From: Ceratodon purpureus
Taxonomy: Eukaryota; Streptophyta; Bryopsida; Pseudoditrichales; Ditrichaceae
DNA: 64,000 bases
Assembly: GCA_014871385.1 (NCBI GenBank)
Contig: CM026426.1
Coordinates: 89,620,250-89,684,249 of the forward strand
Reading direction: 5' to 3'
The translations under genes and the position numbers were made by a program. This document shows, piece by piece, positions 36,189 to 47,512 of the stretch (its first letter is position 1; every line of letters starts with the position of its first letter). Below the pieces are notes generated by a model. It did no database searches, was not told where the DNA came from, and saw only the letters and a list, made by a program, of their open reading frames with translations.

Positions 36189-36679
36189 TTTAGCTCGACT
36201 CGAGCTAAACTCAAGCACCCCAAAGGGCAGCATAAGTTTAGCTCGACTCGAGCTAAACTACCGCACCCAAAGGGCGGAAGAAGTTTAGCTCGAGTCGAGC
36301 TAAACTTCTGGCGCCCTATGGGTGCGGTAGTTTAGCTCGAGTCGAGCTAAACTTCTGCATCGAAAGGGCAACACGAGTTTAGCTCGAGTCGAGCTAAACT
36401 TCTGCATCGAAAGGGCAGCAGCAGTTTAGCTCGACTCGAGCTAAACTCATGCTGCCCTTTCGATGCAGAAGTTTAGCTCGACTCGAGCTAAACTTCTGGC
36501 GCCCTATGGGTGCGGTAGTTTAGCTCGAGTCGAGCTAAACTTCTGCATCGAAAGGGCAACACGAGTTTAGCTCGAGTCGAGCTAAACTTCTGCATCGAAA
36601 GGGCAGCAGCAGTTTAGCTCGACTCGAGCTAAACTCATGCTGCCCTTTCGATGCAGAAGTTAGCTCGACTCGAGCTAAA
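36189..36679. repeat. Palindrome array B, 11 copies at 47-bp period
   Basis: Repeats start at 36189, 36237, 36284, 36331, 36378, 36425, 36472, 36519, 36566, 36613 and 36660. Spacing is 47 bp at every step except the first (48), and the last copy has lost one T. The conserved unit is AGTTTAGCTCGA, a centre base, and its reverse complement (25 bp), leaving 22-bp spacers. The four spacers after repeats 3-6 are repeated exactly after repeats 7-10, a 188-bp tandem duplication. Spacers 5 and 6, and 2 and 3, are near reverse complements. The centre base (C C G G G C C G G C C) marks unit orientation. The array lies upstream of the TTTCAG acceptor at about 36773, so it is probably within the 5' intron of the transposase gene. 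Confidence 0.97.
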
Positions 36680-36773
36680 CTGCGCCTGGGATTGTTTCCC
36701 TACAAATTTAGAGATTAATTCTCTTTAAGGAGTATAATATGTTCTAACAGAAATGGGTCTGTTGCATTTCAGG

Positions 36774-39612
36774 TACAATGGACTATGTCTCTGATGACGA
36801 GGTTCCCGTTGAAGTGCCCGTAAACCCAGACCTTCCAGACTTCGTGGTTGTACCCTCAAGACAATGGCAGAACAAGACTGTAACAATATATAGTGACGAC
36901 AATATCCCGTTAGCAGAAGGTTTGATCCGGAACCCACGGTCCAGCTTGGTATCTGACACGGTTGGTCCCCTTGGTGATTCCGTTGTCGTCGTCCAGGTAT
37001 CAAGTTCTTTGGTCGAAGAAGAGTCAGAGGATGATTGGAGGTACTCCTTCAAACGTGGCCTATCAGCCACGTCTATCTGGATGGAGTTAGCCTAGAGCAC
37101 CATAGTCAACGTGATGTGTATAACCGTTGGGTTGCGGAGCGTAACCGATCCCTGGGAGATCGTACCCGATCGTATGATAACTCCTCTAGGAATACCCCCC
37201 CTCCTATATCACGTCACTCTGAGTTTCTGATGACCCCAGCCATCTATCAACTCTGTAGCGGCAAACACGTGCTGCGCTCACCTATGCGTCCAACACTATC
37301 CCAGAGATAAAATCTCTAGTCTACGGTCGCGTATGTACGACAAGACCACAGTGCAGTTCCGTAATCACATAAAGCTCGACGTGCATAGACAGATCCACAA
37401 GAATTCAGCGGGGAAGAGTGTGGTGACTCTGGAGGGCATAGATGTTTGCCCCTTCGCTTGGATGAGATTATGGGAGTGAGCTCCAGTACATTCTATAGAA
37501 ATGCCCAGTATGCTGCTGCTGGTTTCGAGGCTCAATTTCACGGTAATACTGGTTTACGTAAACCTCGAAATCACACAGTCGTAGCAACTGCCGTCCTAGG
37601 GGCCATCCTGGACAGGCATGCCGACCACATGCCCCACAAGAGTCGTGTTCTGCCTTCAGGGGAGACAGTTGTGGCTAAAGTTCTGCCTTCCAGTTTCAAA
37701 TGGAAGGAACAGATTCCCATCCTCGATGAGCATTTAGCGGACTGCGGATTGCCTCCTATGTCCGCTTCTAACTTGAGCAAGATCAGGAGGCTTAGCTATC
37801 CAGAATATTACGCCAAACGGGCAGGAGACAACTTTGCTCGTTGCTCAAAATGTGATGAGTTCCAGTCCCAGAAGAAGTTGACGGTTACAGGATCTCAGGC
37901 GTCCCTGTTGTGGTCTAAGAAAATGAGGCTGCACAATGACTCTGCAATGGCGCATAGGGACTTGTACTACCTAAATCGATTCAGGTCGAAGGCTACTCCG
38001 CATGAAGTTCTTACTATTATGCATGACAAGATGGACCACTCGAAGACGGCGTCGCCGGCCTTATCCCACAAGGTCAAACACTTAGACGGTCTCATGAAGC
38101 TTCCTCTCGCTGTCACGGGAATGCTTGCTCATGGGCATGTGGACCAACGTTACGCCCATTATGGCCTTGACATTTACTCACACGACGCTAATTACACGGT
38201 TGGATCGTTTGCGAAGCTCCTTCGGGACCTTGAGTCACCCCCTAAATCCACCTCTAGGGAACTCTTTCAAGAGAATCCTTCCCACCCATTGTATGCCGCG
38301 CTTTTGCATGGTTCAGAGATGTGTTGGATCCTCTTGGCCCTCCTCCTGAGGTTCCTGTTGCTGCTAAACCCTTGCCTCCCATTCTTAACGTCCAAATGGA
38401 TAACGCTGTCAGTGATAACAAGAATAGGTTTGTATTTTCATTCTGGTCCCTATTAGTCGCGAAGCGGTGTTTCGCGAAGTGTACGTGAATTTCATGCTGG
38501 TCGGCCATACTCATGACGATATTGATGCCCTTTTCGGGCGATGGAGCATGGCTTTGCGGAGGGAGGACTTCCCCACAGTACCTCTCCTCATGAAGTCCTT
38601 CATGAAACATGAAGCAGTACCAACAATTCCGCATCTTATTCAGGAGGTCCCAGATTTCAAGAAATTCATCGCGGAGTGGATGCTTGATGGCGACGATACG
38701 TTAATGGGTCACACTAAAGCTCATCAGTTCAAATTCTATGTAGATTCTTCAGGATGCCCAGTCATGAAGTATAAAATCTTCTGTCACGACGACGACTGGT
38801 TGCCAAAAGGAGATGGTTGTGGCATCAAGTTGTGGAAGGAGGATTCAGAAGGTCGATCTTTATGGCCCCGTGGTGTTCCTGGTGCCGTGGCGCCTCGCGA
38901 GATGCGGCACCTGCCTGATGTGATTAAGGGCTTGTCGGGTTTTGTAGATCATTGGGAGAGGCTATCTTCGGATTCAGTCGAGTCCAGAAGAATCTATGAG
39001 CCACTCTCATACTATTGGAACGATGTTAAACAGGCTCTTTCCATTCCCTTTGATGTTGTCCCTGCCTTGGAGCATGGTTTTTGGCCATCCACGCGGCTCG
39101 CTCACTCCGTCGAAGACGAGTTTCAGGAAGATGGAACTTTGCGCGAGGAGTTCGCAGAGGATGATCACTTTGTTGGTCACAAACGAGATCGCCCAGGACC
39201 GTCGTTCCGTGTTGCGCGAGACCTTTTTGCAGGGTACTTCTTAGCATTACGACCCTGCGATGAAGACGATCGTCCTTTTTGGCTTGCGCGGGCCTTGACT
39301 GACCCTAATTCGAACCCTGACCTCCCAAACACGCTCCAAGTAGAGTTCTACCGCCCAATTTCCCGAGATGAAAATGTTTTGAAATTCTATACCGGCTGGG
39401 ATGTGGATGGGAGACTTCGTTGGACAGTTGAGAAGGATGTACCCGAGTCGTGGCAGAGTACTGATGCAGTCATAACAGCTTGGAAATCCAAAGTTAAAAA
39501 AAATGTCAACGACCGGGGCGTTGGCAAGGATCCAACGCTGAAGATCCCACTGAAACAACTGGACATTATAAAGGCCTCCTTGGAGAGATTTGTGTCTCCG
39601 GATTCTGAATAA
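36774..39612 (+). pseudogene. DUF7869-like transposase, frameshifted
   Basis: The gene begins after a TTTCAG acceptor with ATG at 36778 (MDYVSDDEVP). Family motifs occur in order but in changing frames: WRYSFKRGLS then HVYLDGVSLEHH; FRNHIKLDVHR; VCPFAWM then EIMGVSSSTFYRNAQ; ARCSKCDEFQ; a YSHDANY Asp; VQMDNAVSDNKNRFVF; and VNFMLVGHTHDDIDALFGRW. These match the RNase H-like DUF7869 family, with candidate metal ligands in SHDA, QMDN and GHTHDDID. Phase breaks lie near 37065, 37300, 37465 (one base missing after TGGATG), 38323 and 38467 (inside a TCGCGAAG duplication). From 38467 to the TAA at 39612 the frame is open. If the sequence is accurate, the protein is dead and the element would need help in trans. 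Confidence 0.75.
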
Positions 39613-40584
39613 ACATGTAGCTTTGAAGTTGGTGGTCTTGAAGTTCTGAATTTAGTCAGATCCCTTATATTCGTTTGAAGACGACTGAACTGAATACCGT
39701 TCGTCCCTTCTGTTTTCAAGACAAAGGTAGATGTTTAGCTCGAGTCGACCTGATCAGTTATAGCGTATTAGTTCTAGCGTATTTATGTTTTGAATACTAG
39801 ATAATTACATATATTTAATTGGAGGGAACACTACTTAAGTGTTTCTGTCCATTCCTTATTTATCATGTGTACCACATTATAGACCGCAGTTTAGGTCGAG
39901 GCGACCTAAACTGCATTTGGCGTTGAAGTTCGTACTTTACGAGTGCGGGATACCAACAGGTCACCTATAGTTCTTAGTGTAGCTTTTTACTTAGTACCCT
40001 AAAGCGTTGATTCTATATCATATGTACTGCCACATAACAGCCATTTAGGTCGAGGCGACCTAAACGACATCTAGCGTTGAAGTTCCTAGTTTGGATCTCT
40101 GAAGTAGAGCCGATAACATACATTTGTTGGCATGGGACTATTATGAAGTCCGTATGTTCTTGGATTGCATATCATACTCCGGAAACTGTAGGCAGCTATG
40201 TTAGTCGAACAACTTGATTGTTTGTACAGGTCTGAAAGAGCCTGTCACGGATTCAACATTTAAGGAGTGTCGACCTAATTTGTATTTCCACACATATATA
40301 TAATATAAGATTTCCGAGCATATCCGTTGTGTCCATTTCTTGTTATTTGTTTGATGTTCATTTAGGGTGGTTCGACCTACCTTGTATTTTTTCAAGTATT
40401 TCTAGTAAACCACTACCTTCTTTCATTTCCCATTAGTACTGTGTGATCATGTCCCAAATTAATGGAAATTGCTTATAAGCTTTTCCTTGTCAAGTATGGG
40501 ACCATTGTGCCCATTTTAACTCGACCTGACCTAATGCATTATTTTGGAAGATGATAAATCTCCCAAAATAACGAATATGGTGTT
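39613..40584. other. Right subterminal region with outer palindromes
   Basis: No gene. A half-decayed TTTAGCTCGA copy lies at 39734. Two TTTAGGTCGA copies with an AGG centre lie at 39890-39910 and 40044-40064. More degenerate relatives lie near 40259, 40361 and 40513. The 27-bp terminal inverted repeat is 40558-40584. Confidence 0.8.
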
Positions 40585-40585
40585 T

Positions 40586-42032
40586 CCACCTCAATGTTAG
40601 CGTCCATAGCCCTATTCATCAACGTGATGCTAAGACGTTCAAATTTCTTCCCGTTTACAATCTCAGCCTCATCCAGTTTGAGGACAAATATCAACGGAGC
40701 CCCTTCTAACTCTGCAAGAACATACTCACGTGACAATGTTTGTGTAATGCAATCGAATTAGCTTCCTTTGTTAAAGACACACAATGCAGTTGCTAGCACC
40801 AAACGGACATTCACCTTTGCTGCCAATAGTATAAGAAGAGGATGCATACCTGATTCCGTGATGCCATAAAAGATCACCATGCTCTGCTGGACCATCTCAA
40901 GGTCCGTGAATAGCGAGTTTTTTTCATCTAAGACCACCTCCTTTTGCTGCTCCTTAGATTTCTTGCTTTTCCTTGACACTCTTGGCTGCTCCATCCTTCC
41001 CTCAGCGTGGTAGTACTGGCCAATGAATTGTGGCAAGTTCGCATTTAGCTCCTGCCGAAGCCTTCTAACGTGGTAGGGACTAGGTAGTATGTTGGATTTG
41101 CCATCCTTGGTCAACACCCGAAGTGGATCCTTCACGGCTTGGTAAATAGCACCATAGCCGCGATAAGACACCCCTGCTTGGTCGCAGGCAGCAAGAATAT
41201 TAGTAGGCCCTACCCTTTTTCCAATTGCCTTGAGGACGTTACTAGCAATCTTTCTCTTAACATGCTCCATAGATGGCTGAGTTGCGAGGGTGAGACCTTC
41301 ATGCCTAGACAGTATCTTTGCTAACGCTACAGCAGTTACTATTTGGGAGGCTTTAGCCCCATGAAGTCGCTGATTCTCATGGTTGACCCGGTTGTTGTCG
41401 TTGACAGCATCCACGAGATGAGGTTGCAAATGCGTCCTAACGAGCTTCACTCTGCGTTTTGCCCACCCTGAACCATGATTCAACTCATGAATCCCCCTGA
41501 GCGGTCGAGCCCTACGTCGCATCCCCATAGGCGTGTCCTTCAAAGGGCTAGGCCCCTCCTGTAGGCGCTCACTTGCTTGCTGCCAGCGACGCACCTCGGT
41601 CTCCAAGCCCTGCACCGTCACCCTATGATTTCTCTCCATGCTGCTTATCTCGAGACGAATAGTCTCCAATTCAACCCGCAATTGCATGCATGTATCCTCA
41701 ATGTCCCTGTTATGGTCAAGCCTCTGTCTGTTGCCAGGAAGGTCGTCTCTCACCTTCCCGAGTTCTTCTTCTAAATGTCGGCACTGCATTTCCATCTCAC
41801 GTCGTGTAGGTCCTCCTCCATCAATGGGACCCAATCTGCGTGCATATCTATACAGACCTTGCTCTCCATGCCATATGAATTCCAGGCAATCTCGAAGAGT
41901 TTTGAATGGAGGTGGCCTCCCTGTTCCTAGATCAACCGGGTAAATGCTGCCATCAACCCACAAGTCAATGTTTGTATCTGGGGCTGCCCTTCGTTCAGGA
42001 AATGTTGATGGGCAGGGTTGCTCGGATCTCAA
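40586..42032 (-). pseudogene. Transposase-like gene, 5' half, split by insertion
   Basis: Exon 42032-40852 (TCAG|GTATGC donor) encodes a leader with DLWVDGSIYP, a coiled coil (MQCRHLEEELGKVRDDL to VQGLETEVRRWQQ), a Lys/Arg-rich segment and FTDLEMVQQSMVIFYG. It splices through a TTCTTGCAG acceptor at about 40718 into ELEGAPLIFVLKLDEAEIVNGKKFERLSITLMNRAMDANIEV. The frame then runs into the terminal repeat of the 19.4-kb element. The continuation is at 21152 downwards. LKLDEAEIV probably supplies the first acidic residue of an RNase H-like core. The family is one I know only as uncharacterised proteins of early-diverging plants. Confidence 0.7.
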
Positions 42033-42670
42033 TGAACCTCTCCTAACAAGTGGTGCATGGCGTGCATCAAGCGAAATTCAAACACGGTAGCTTGAAGGCT
42101 CCACTCTTGGTGCTGCCATCAAGAGTTCAGAATTCCAAAGTAGTGATTCAAGCTCTCAAGGCCCCGGATCGACCTGGAAGTATGCAGAAAATCGTTTTTA
42201 AGATTGCCATATACCAAAAACCGCAGAGTTCACAACAACCAAACCCTATGCCATAGCCACTCAAAGAAATTGCAAGATCAAATGAATAGCATGCAATGTA
42301 CAAATGCACGACCCAAACTTGTCATAGAGAAATTGACGCTTACACAACCTCTTCAGTCCACGGCAGTAGGTGTTGCAAGAACACCCTTCCAATGCTTGCT
42401 CCTCGAATTTGTAACTGCTGCCAGCGCGTATTTGTGAAATCACCAATTGCTGGTTTAGTTGTCACACTTTCCCTTGACTCTCTCGAATTCCACCCTAGAC
42501 TTAGGTCTTTGCTCCTGCAACACCCAAATTCAACACACCCAACTTCGATTCACCCCATTCCTAGGTGGGGAGACCAATCTAGTCTCGACCGAGCTCCATG
42601 GCTTCTTCCTGCTTTGGCAGCAAACTTCGAATCTTAAAACGGTTGACACCAGTCTCCCGTCATCTCCCCT

Positions 42671-43983
42671 TTGAATCGGGCTTCATGGGCAGTTAATGCG
42701 AGAAGGCGTGGTTCACCAAACAAGGCAGCCACCTCGGCGCCACTAGGCACACCGACCCCGCCCCGCAACCCCATCCCGAGACCATTAAGCCGCCCTATTA
42801 ACTCTACGGGCATCGATCCTGGCACCCGCTGCCAGCGACAGTGCGGCATTTGGGCAAGGGGTTCACCTACTTTGGGCAGGCTTACACGGCCTTTTCTAGA
42901 CCCCGTTTTGCACCCAATGGAAGCTTTTTGTACCTTTGCCAAGGTAAGTGAGGTCAGTGGTAAGGCGAGAGCCTTGAGTATTGAAGGCAAAGAACCACAG
43001 ATGACGATGCCGATAGAGTCTCGGAAAAGAACTGGTGCAGACAAGAAAAGCACAGGGAAGCGTCAGAAGTGTGATGTGATTTCGTTTGAGTGTCTAGAGG
43101 GACAAGGAGTGCGTGGAAAAATTGCACAGGCTGAGATCGATTCAGAAGAGGAGACGGATGGGGAAGACAAACACAATACTATTGGGGCATTGCCCTCGAG
43201 CTCGGGTACGACCATCCCAGGTTCCAAGGACGATGGCGACTCAGACGGCAAGAAGTCTTTGGATTCAAGTGAGCAAGCTAGAGGGCAAGGTGATGAAGAT
43301 GACGAGGTAGAAGAAATAAGCGAGGGCGTGAAGTTGCCTATTTTCAAGTCATACGATCCTCTCTTTGTTAATCCTTAGGAGGTCCTAAAGACCAAGGCTA
43401 CAACAAAGATGGCCGTTACCTCACCAGTCGAAGCAAACCGGCTTGGAGTTGAGGACAAACAGGTGGTGGAAGAGGACCGGTTGGACAGTACACCAACTCC
43501 AAAACCAAGCATCTTCAGGAGTTCAAATGCGTTAAGGCTGGAGGTGGCGGTTGTAATGACAAGCTCTGACTGTTTGCCAGGCCGAAGCAAGGTAGAAAAG
43601 ACAAGTCGAAAGAAGATACGGAAGAAGAGCTCTAAGTTGCCACTACAAAAGAAGGTTGTCATAGAAGACGAGGGGAAGATCAGGAGGAGCAACTAGAGGG
43701 AGGTGATGCTAATCAAGCAGAGAAGGAGCAATTGCGGAAGAAGGGGAAGGTAAAATTGAAGGAGAAGTCGGTGGAGGACGGTAATAGGGATGAAGATGGA
43801 GCCGAGAAGGAGAGTGAGCACGTTGCGAAGGACAGGATGATACGGCTGAGGAAGGAATTAGAGGTTGAGGCAGAGGTAGAGAATGAGGTGGAGAATTTGA
43901 GTAGGGAGGACCAGGTCAATGCTAAAGAACTAGGCAAGTTAGGGGTAAAAACAAAGGGCACAACTCCAAGCAGAAGCTGTTAG
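42671..43983 (+). pseudogene. Acidic-tail fragment related to the coiled-coil/RING-like genes
   Basis: Open frames at 42671-43378, 43409-43696 and 43732-43983 encode low-complexity acidic and basic sequence. The motif FECLEGQGVRGKIAQAEIDSEEE resembles FECLEKDSRGKSKVTEPEFIEESEDE in exon 3 of the 14.6-18.8 kb gene, and the following KKSTGKRQK and EDDEVEEISE stretches resemble its exon 4. Stops between the frames and the lack of a zinc module or clear splice sites indicate a decayed or partial copy. It is tail-to-tail with the transposase remnant at 45.1-46.5 kb. Confidence 0.45.
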
Positions 43984-45110
43984 TCTCCAGGGACAAGTAG
44001 AGAAAAAGAAGAAGCGGAGGCGCAAATAAGACTAGCCCTTCTCACTACTTCAAAACTGCTGGAGATTTTCGTATTTTTCTTTTAGGAATGTGCATAGAAG
44101 GTGTGTGTAGTCCTTCTGATGTGTATCTTCTCCACCATTGGGGTTTCTAGAACAATAACGTGGAGCTTCTGCCCTCCTTTACTATTTGTATCGTGTTCTT
44201 CTTCGAGACAGTCACTCTAGGCGTTTTGTATGGTTCAATTATTTTGTAAGTGTCGTTGTGTGAGAAGATCCTGGATTGACAAGTGATTGGGCCGTGGTTG
44301 TGTGAGTACAGTATTTTTTTTGCACTTGCATCTCTTTGAGTGCACCGAGCTCATTTAGGTCTTTGACAATGGGGTTGTGGCTTGTTGGGCTGAGGACCAT
44401 ACCCGGCCGAGTCTTGGTTTGACTACAAAGATTTGTCCCAGGGCATGGAGCCCATTCCTGTTCCTGTTCCATCATAGAGTACAAATCAGTATCATAGTTC
44501 ATTAGTACCACTAATAAACAAGACAAGTACCCTAAACCAGAGTATGAAGTACTGAAGAACTCGTAGAATTCTAAAACAATACTATGGTTGTATACAAATG
44601 ACGTTTCATTGTGTACAAATGATATAGAAGTAAACATTAAGTACGCATGTACTCCTCGACTTTACATTTGCTACAACATCAAAGTACAAGCTGTATATAT
44701 TGGTACAAGATAAGTACGTTGTTTTCAACTGCTACGACATGGAATACTAACTATACAAAGCTCTTGAACTCCAGAACTATACAATTTGTACTTTATGTTC
44801 ATAGACTCCACATTTTCTACCACAGACACGTACAATGTGTTTAGTCTAAGTACTAAAACTACACAGTCGTCCACTACCTCAATGTATCCAAAGTATAAAG
44901 AGTCCTTGCAAAATTGACTTTGTACATCAATCTCCACCAGTAATTTACAACTAGTATGGTGAAGTACATATAGCCAGAGGAAGGGTATAAGAGAAGTAGA
45001 AAACACTGGCTTTCAAAGTGCTAAGAATACAGTACCCAAAAACCCTTCAAGCAACAACTACAACTCTGTGTACGATTAGGCAACTATCACTGATTTTACA
45101 AAGGCATCAG
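43984..45110. other. AGTACTT-rich noncoding stretch
   Basis: 44.5-45.1 kb is crowded with AGTACTT, AAGTAC and GTACAAG motifs. By position it corresponds to the motif-rich second intron of the transposase-like gene at 7.1-7.65 kb, here on the minus strand. No exon 3 homology was found further downstream. Confidence 0.55.
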
Positions 45111-45119
45111 GTACAAGTA

Positions 45120-46549
45120 GAAGGGTAGAACGTACTTGTGCCTCACACAAGTAGTGACTAGAATGAGGCTCGGCCCAAAGATTCCTTCCAACCCTGTGCT
45201 TCACAATATCCTTCTTATTAGGTGACACCTTAGTCTGACTCCTCCACCATGCCTCGATCTAGTCCTTGATGTAGTCGGATAAGCCTCCTCTCTTCTTGTG
45301 TTGGAGACAAAGTCTTGGCAAAGCTTCTTCGGGGCTGAGAGCATAGATCCTACGATTCTTTGCTATCGTGATGCTCTCAGTACTTGTGTGCAGAACTCGT
45401 GACAGCGCCCTCATCCCACCAATCCCCATGCTCACTACAGCATCTAAAAGGGAACTTTTACGTGCTAACAACTTGTTTGAATTCGTCACCTTCACCATGG
45501 AAAGCTCATGCCTGAAGTTCAAAAGAAAATTATGGACGACCTTTGCTTCTTGCGGTCAAGGGTAATAATCAGATAATAGTGGCCAAACAGTGTCACAACG
45601 CAACAAACTCTCCATGACATCCTTCCGACTCAAAGGAGCGGGACAACTTCTCAACTCCTCAACTCCTCAACTATGTACTAAGCTATGCGCAATGAAATCC
45701 GATTGGACTCCCTCACGCTCAAATGGTCCTCAACGTCCTCATCTAGAAGCTCAGTCGCCAACACTCGTGTTTCGTCAACCATCTGTCTATCACGTGCTCT
45801 CTAGCGAGCTTTCCTCTCTCTTGCCCCTTCAACAGTAGTCGACCTCTGTTCATATCGCAATCTAGTTTCAGCGGCTCTAGCAGCTGGTCCGGGCCGGCAA
45901 TACCATGTCTCACACGCTGTCTTTTGGCGATGTTTCCCATTACATGAGACCTAGCAGTTGTGCACGACACCCATTAATATATGTTTGTAATCTATATTAA
46001 ACCTCAATACATAGTTGTGGAGTTAAGAGGTTAACACGCTCCTATACAGAATGAAGAGTTCCACAAAGAATGCACAATCTATGTCACAGAATTTACCGAA
46101 GTTGTTGACAAGCATCACCTCCTAAATGCAACTGAGTCCTCGCTTCTAGCAAGAGAAGATATAGGATACCTCACATCAGAAAGAGAAGGCAAAACGTGGT
46201 AGCTACTATTGGGATAACTACATGAATCAGTAGAAACTGAGGAAGGGAACAATGCACGCCTTGGAGAGTCTTCTGAAATAGCGTTGCACTTGGCTAAGCA
46301 GAAATCACGGTTTCCTTGCTTTGAAACAGGGGTCCTAGACACGTAGCAAGAGTCACTAGTTTCACTATCTTCTGTATAATAAATCAATTCGACCTCAGTA
46401 CTAACAGAGAGCACCAAAGGTTGTGAGATACAGGTGGAGAAGTAGGAAGTAATCAACTTTTGAACTAAAAGAGGGTGGTGAACGAACCTAGACATTTTGC
46501 ACAAACACAGCAAAGATAGAGGATCTGCAAACAACCATAGAAAAATCAC
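45120..46549 (-). pseudogene. Decayed copy of the 5.7-9.9 kb transposase family (exons 1-2)
   Basis: Minus-strand segments align with the first element. YFSTC...TEDSETSDSCYVSRTPVSKQGN at 46115-46549 corresponds to CDSPSDDVSSSTHVSETPTSKVGD of exon 1. MGNIAKRQRVRHG at about 45937 corresponds to the MGDQARRQRSRPR start of exon 2. LLARKSSLLDAVVSMGIGGMRALSRVL (45259-45522) corresponds to MLSRKGALLDAAVSGNVGGVRALARVL. After a TAG at about 45259-45261 the same frame continues as IEAWWRSQTKVSPNKKDIVK, matching VQAWWHSQIRVSPNKKDVV. There is a phase shift near 45850. Exons 3-5 with the catalytic core are absent. The stretch is too broken to be functional. Confidence 0.75.
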
Positions 46550-47480
46550 TACGCAACCAGCCCCTCATTGAACGCCCTAATCGTATAGACGTCGAAAACA
46601 CAGCTGAACATGAGCACCGAGCACAGCCGCCACGAAAAGTGGGAAAAACTGCATGGGGAAGACAAAGAGAATGTCAAACTCGACAGTGCAAGAGGTAGCG
46701 GCGGCATATTGAGCATTGGGCTGAAGGGATATGCTGTATGGGTCATGCATGGGCTCCTGCCAATGCTCGGTGCCCTTGAATTTTGGATCTACATCGCGAA
46801 AATGAACGACTCACATGATAAAGTCGTCGACGTGGACAGTCAGGATGCGACAGCGTATGTACATTGCGTACTCTTGGTACTGTAAGTACACTCTGAACGC
46901 AATGATTGGCTACTAAATGAATAACTGAAAAATTCTCTTATGCCAAATTAAACAGTAGGCCAACTTAGATCTATCCTAGCGCGTCAAAAATCCACCGCTG
47001 GATCTTGAGAATGTAGAATACTTCCCCCCTTTTTTCCTTGCTAAGCATTCAGAAACTACTTTTTTAGATCTTCAACAAATAAGCCACTAAACCGGCAATT
47101 CGCTAATAGAATCTAAAAGACGGTATGCTTTCCTTTCCTCTGCATGAAAGAGATTAGATTCAAATTTTTGGACAAACAAGAAACTTGTACTTTTCTGCTA
47201 AACTAGTACTTGTGACTTTTTTATGAATTGTAAACAAGTACAATTAAAACATGGGCGATCACATATCTAAACTTTTTTGACGCTGCAAATAGGATCTAAA
47301 CAAGCATACTTATTATGCAAACCTGTTAGAAACCGTACAAACATTTAGCTTGGATGGTATTTTTTGAAACAAACAAATCGCACCTTGGAAATATATGACT
47401 CTGACTGGAAAAGTACATGGCTCTAGCGTACTTACACCCAAATGGCAGTATATCCATGACAAAAAGTTCTCTAGGGTAGG
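46550..47480. other. Noncoding, nothing recognised
   Basis: Short overlapping frames on both strands at 46549-46885 have no recognisable domain. The rest is AT-rich with occasional AGTACTT motifs. No element termini were seen. Confidence 0.4.
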
Positions 47481-47512
47481 ATAAGGAGGGTGACAAGGTC
47501 TTCGTCTTCAAG

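Larger units (their letters stand above)
21157..40584. mobile_element. 19.4-kb DNA transposon with 27-bp TIRs and palindrome arrays
   Basis: The left end begins AACACCATATTCG at 21157. The right end is its reverse complement, ending at 40584, and the two match over 27 of 27 bp. TCCA flanks both ends (21153-21156 and 40585-40588) as a 4-bp target-site duplication. Excising the element with one TCCA copy restores the reading frame of the transposase-like gene on the minus strand. Cargo: a DUF7869-like transposase (plus, broken), a ParB/methyltransferase-like gene, an FCP1-like gene and a small basic gene (all minus), and a central AT-rich foldback with a small gene. About three dozen short palindromes fill the non-coding parts. 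I do not recognise a named superfamily with this combination of a 4-bp target duplication, DUF7869-like transposase and palindromes. Confidence 0.88.

Noticed and set aside
36189-36679. A genuine CRISPR array
   Set aside because: The repeat is a full palindrome, spacers repeat and invert, no cas genes are present, and the context is a eukaryotic transposon.
46549-46885. Plus- and minus-strand small genes
   Set aside because: Mutually overlapping frames without family resemblance; neither can be supported.
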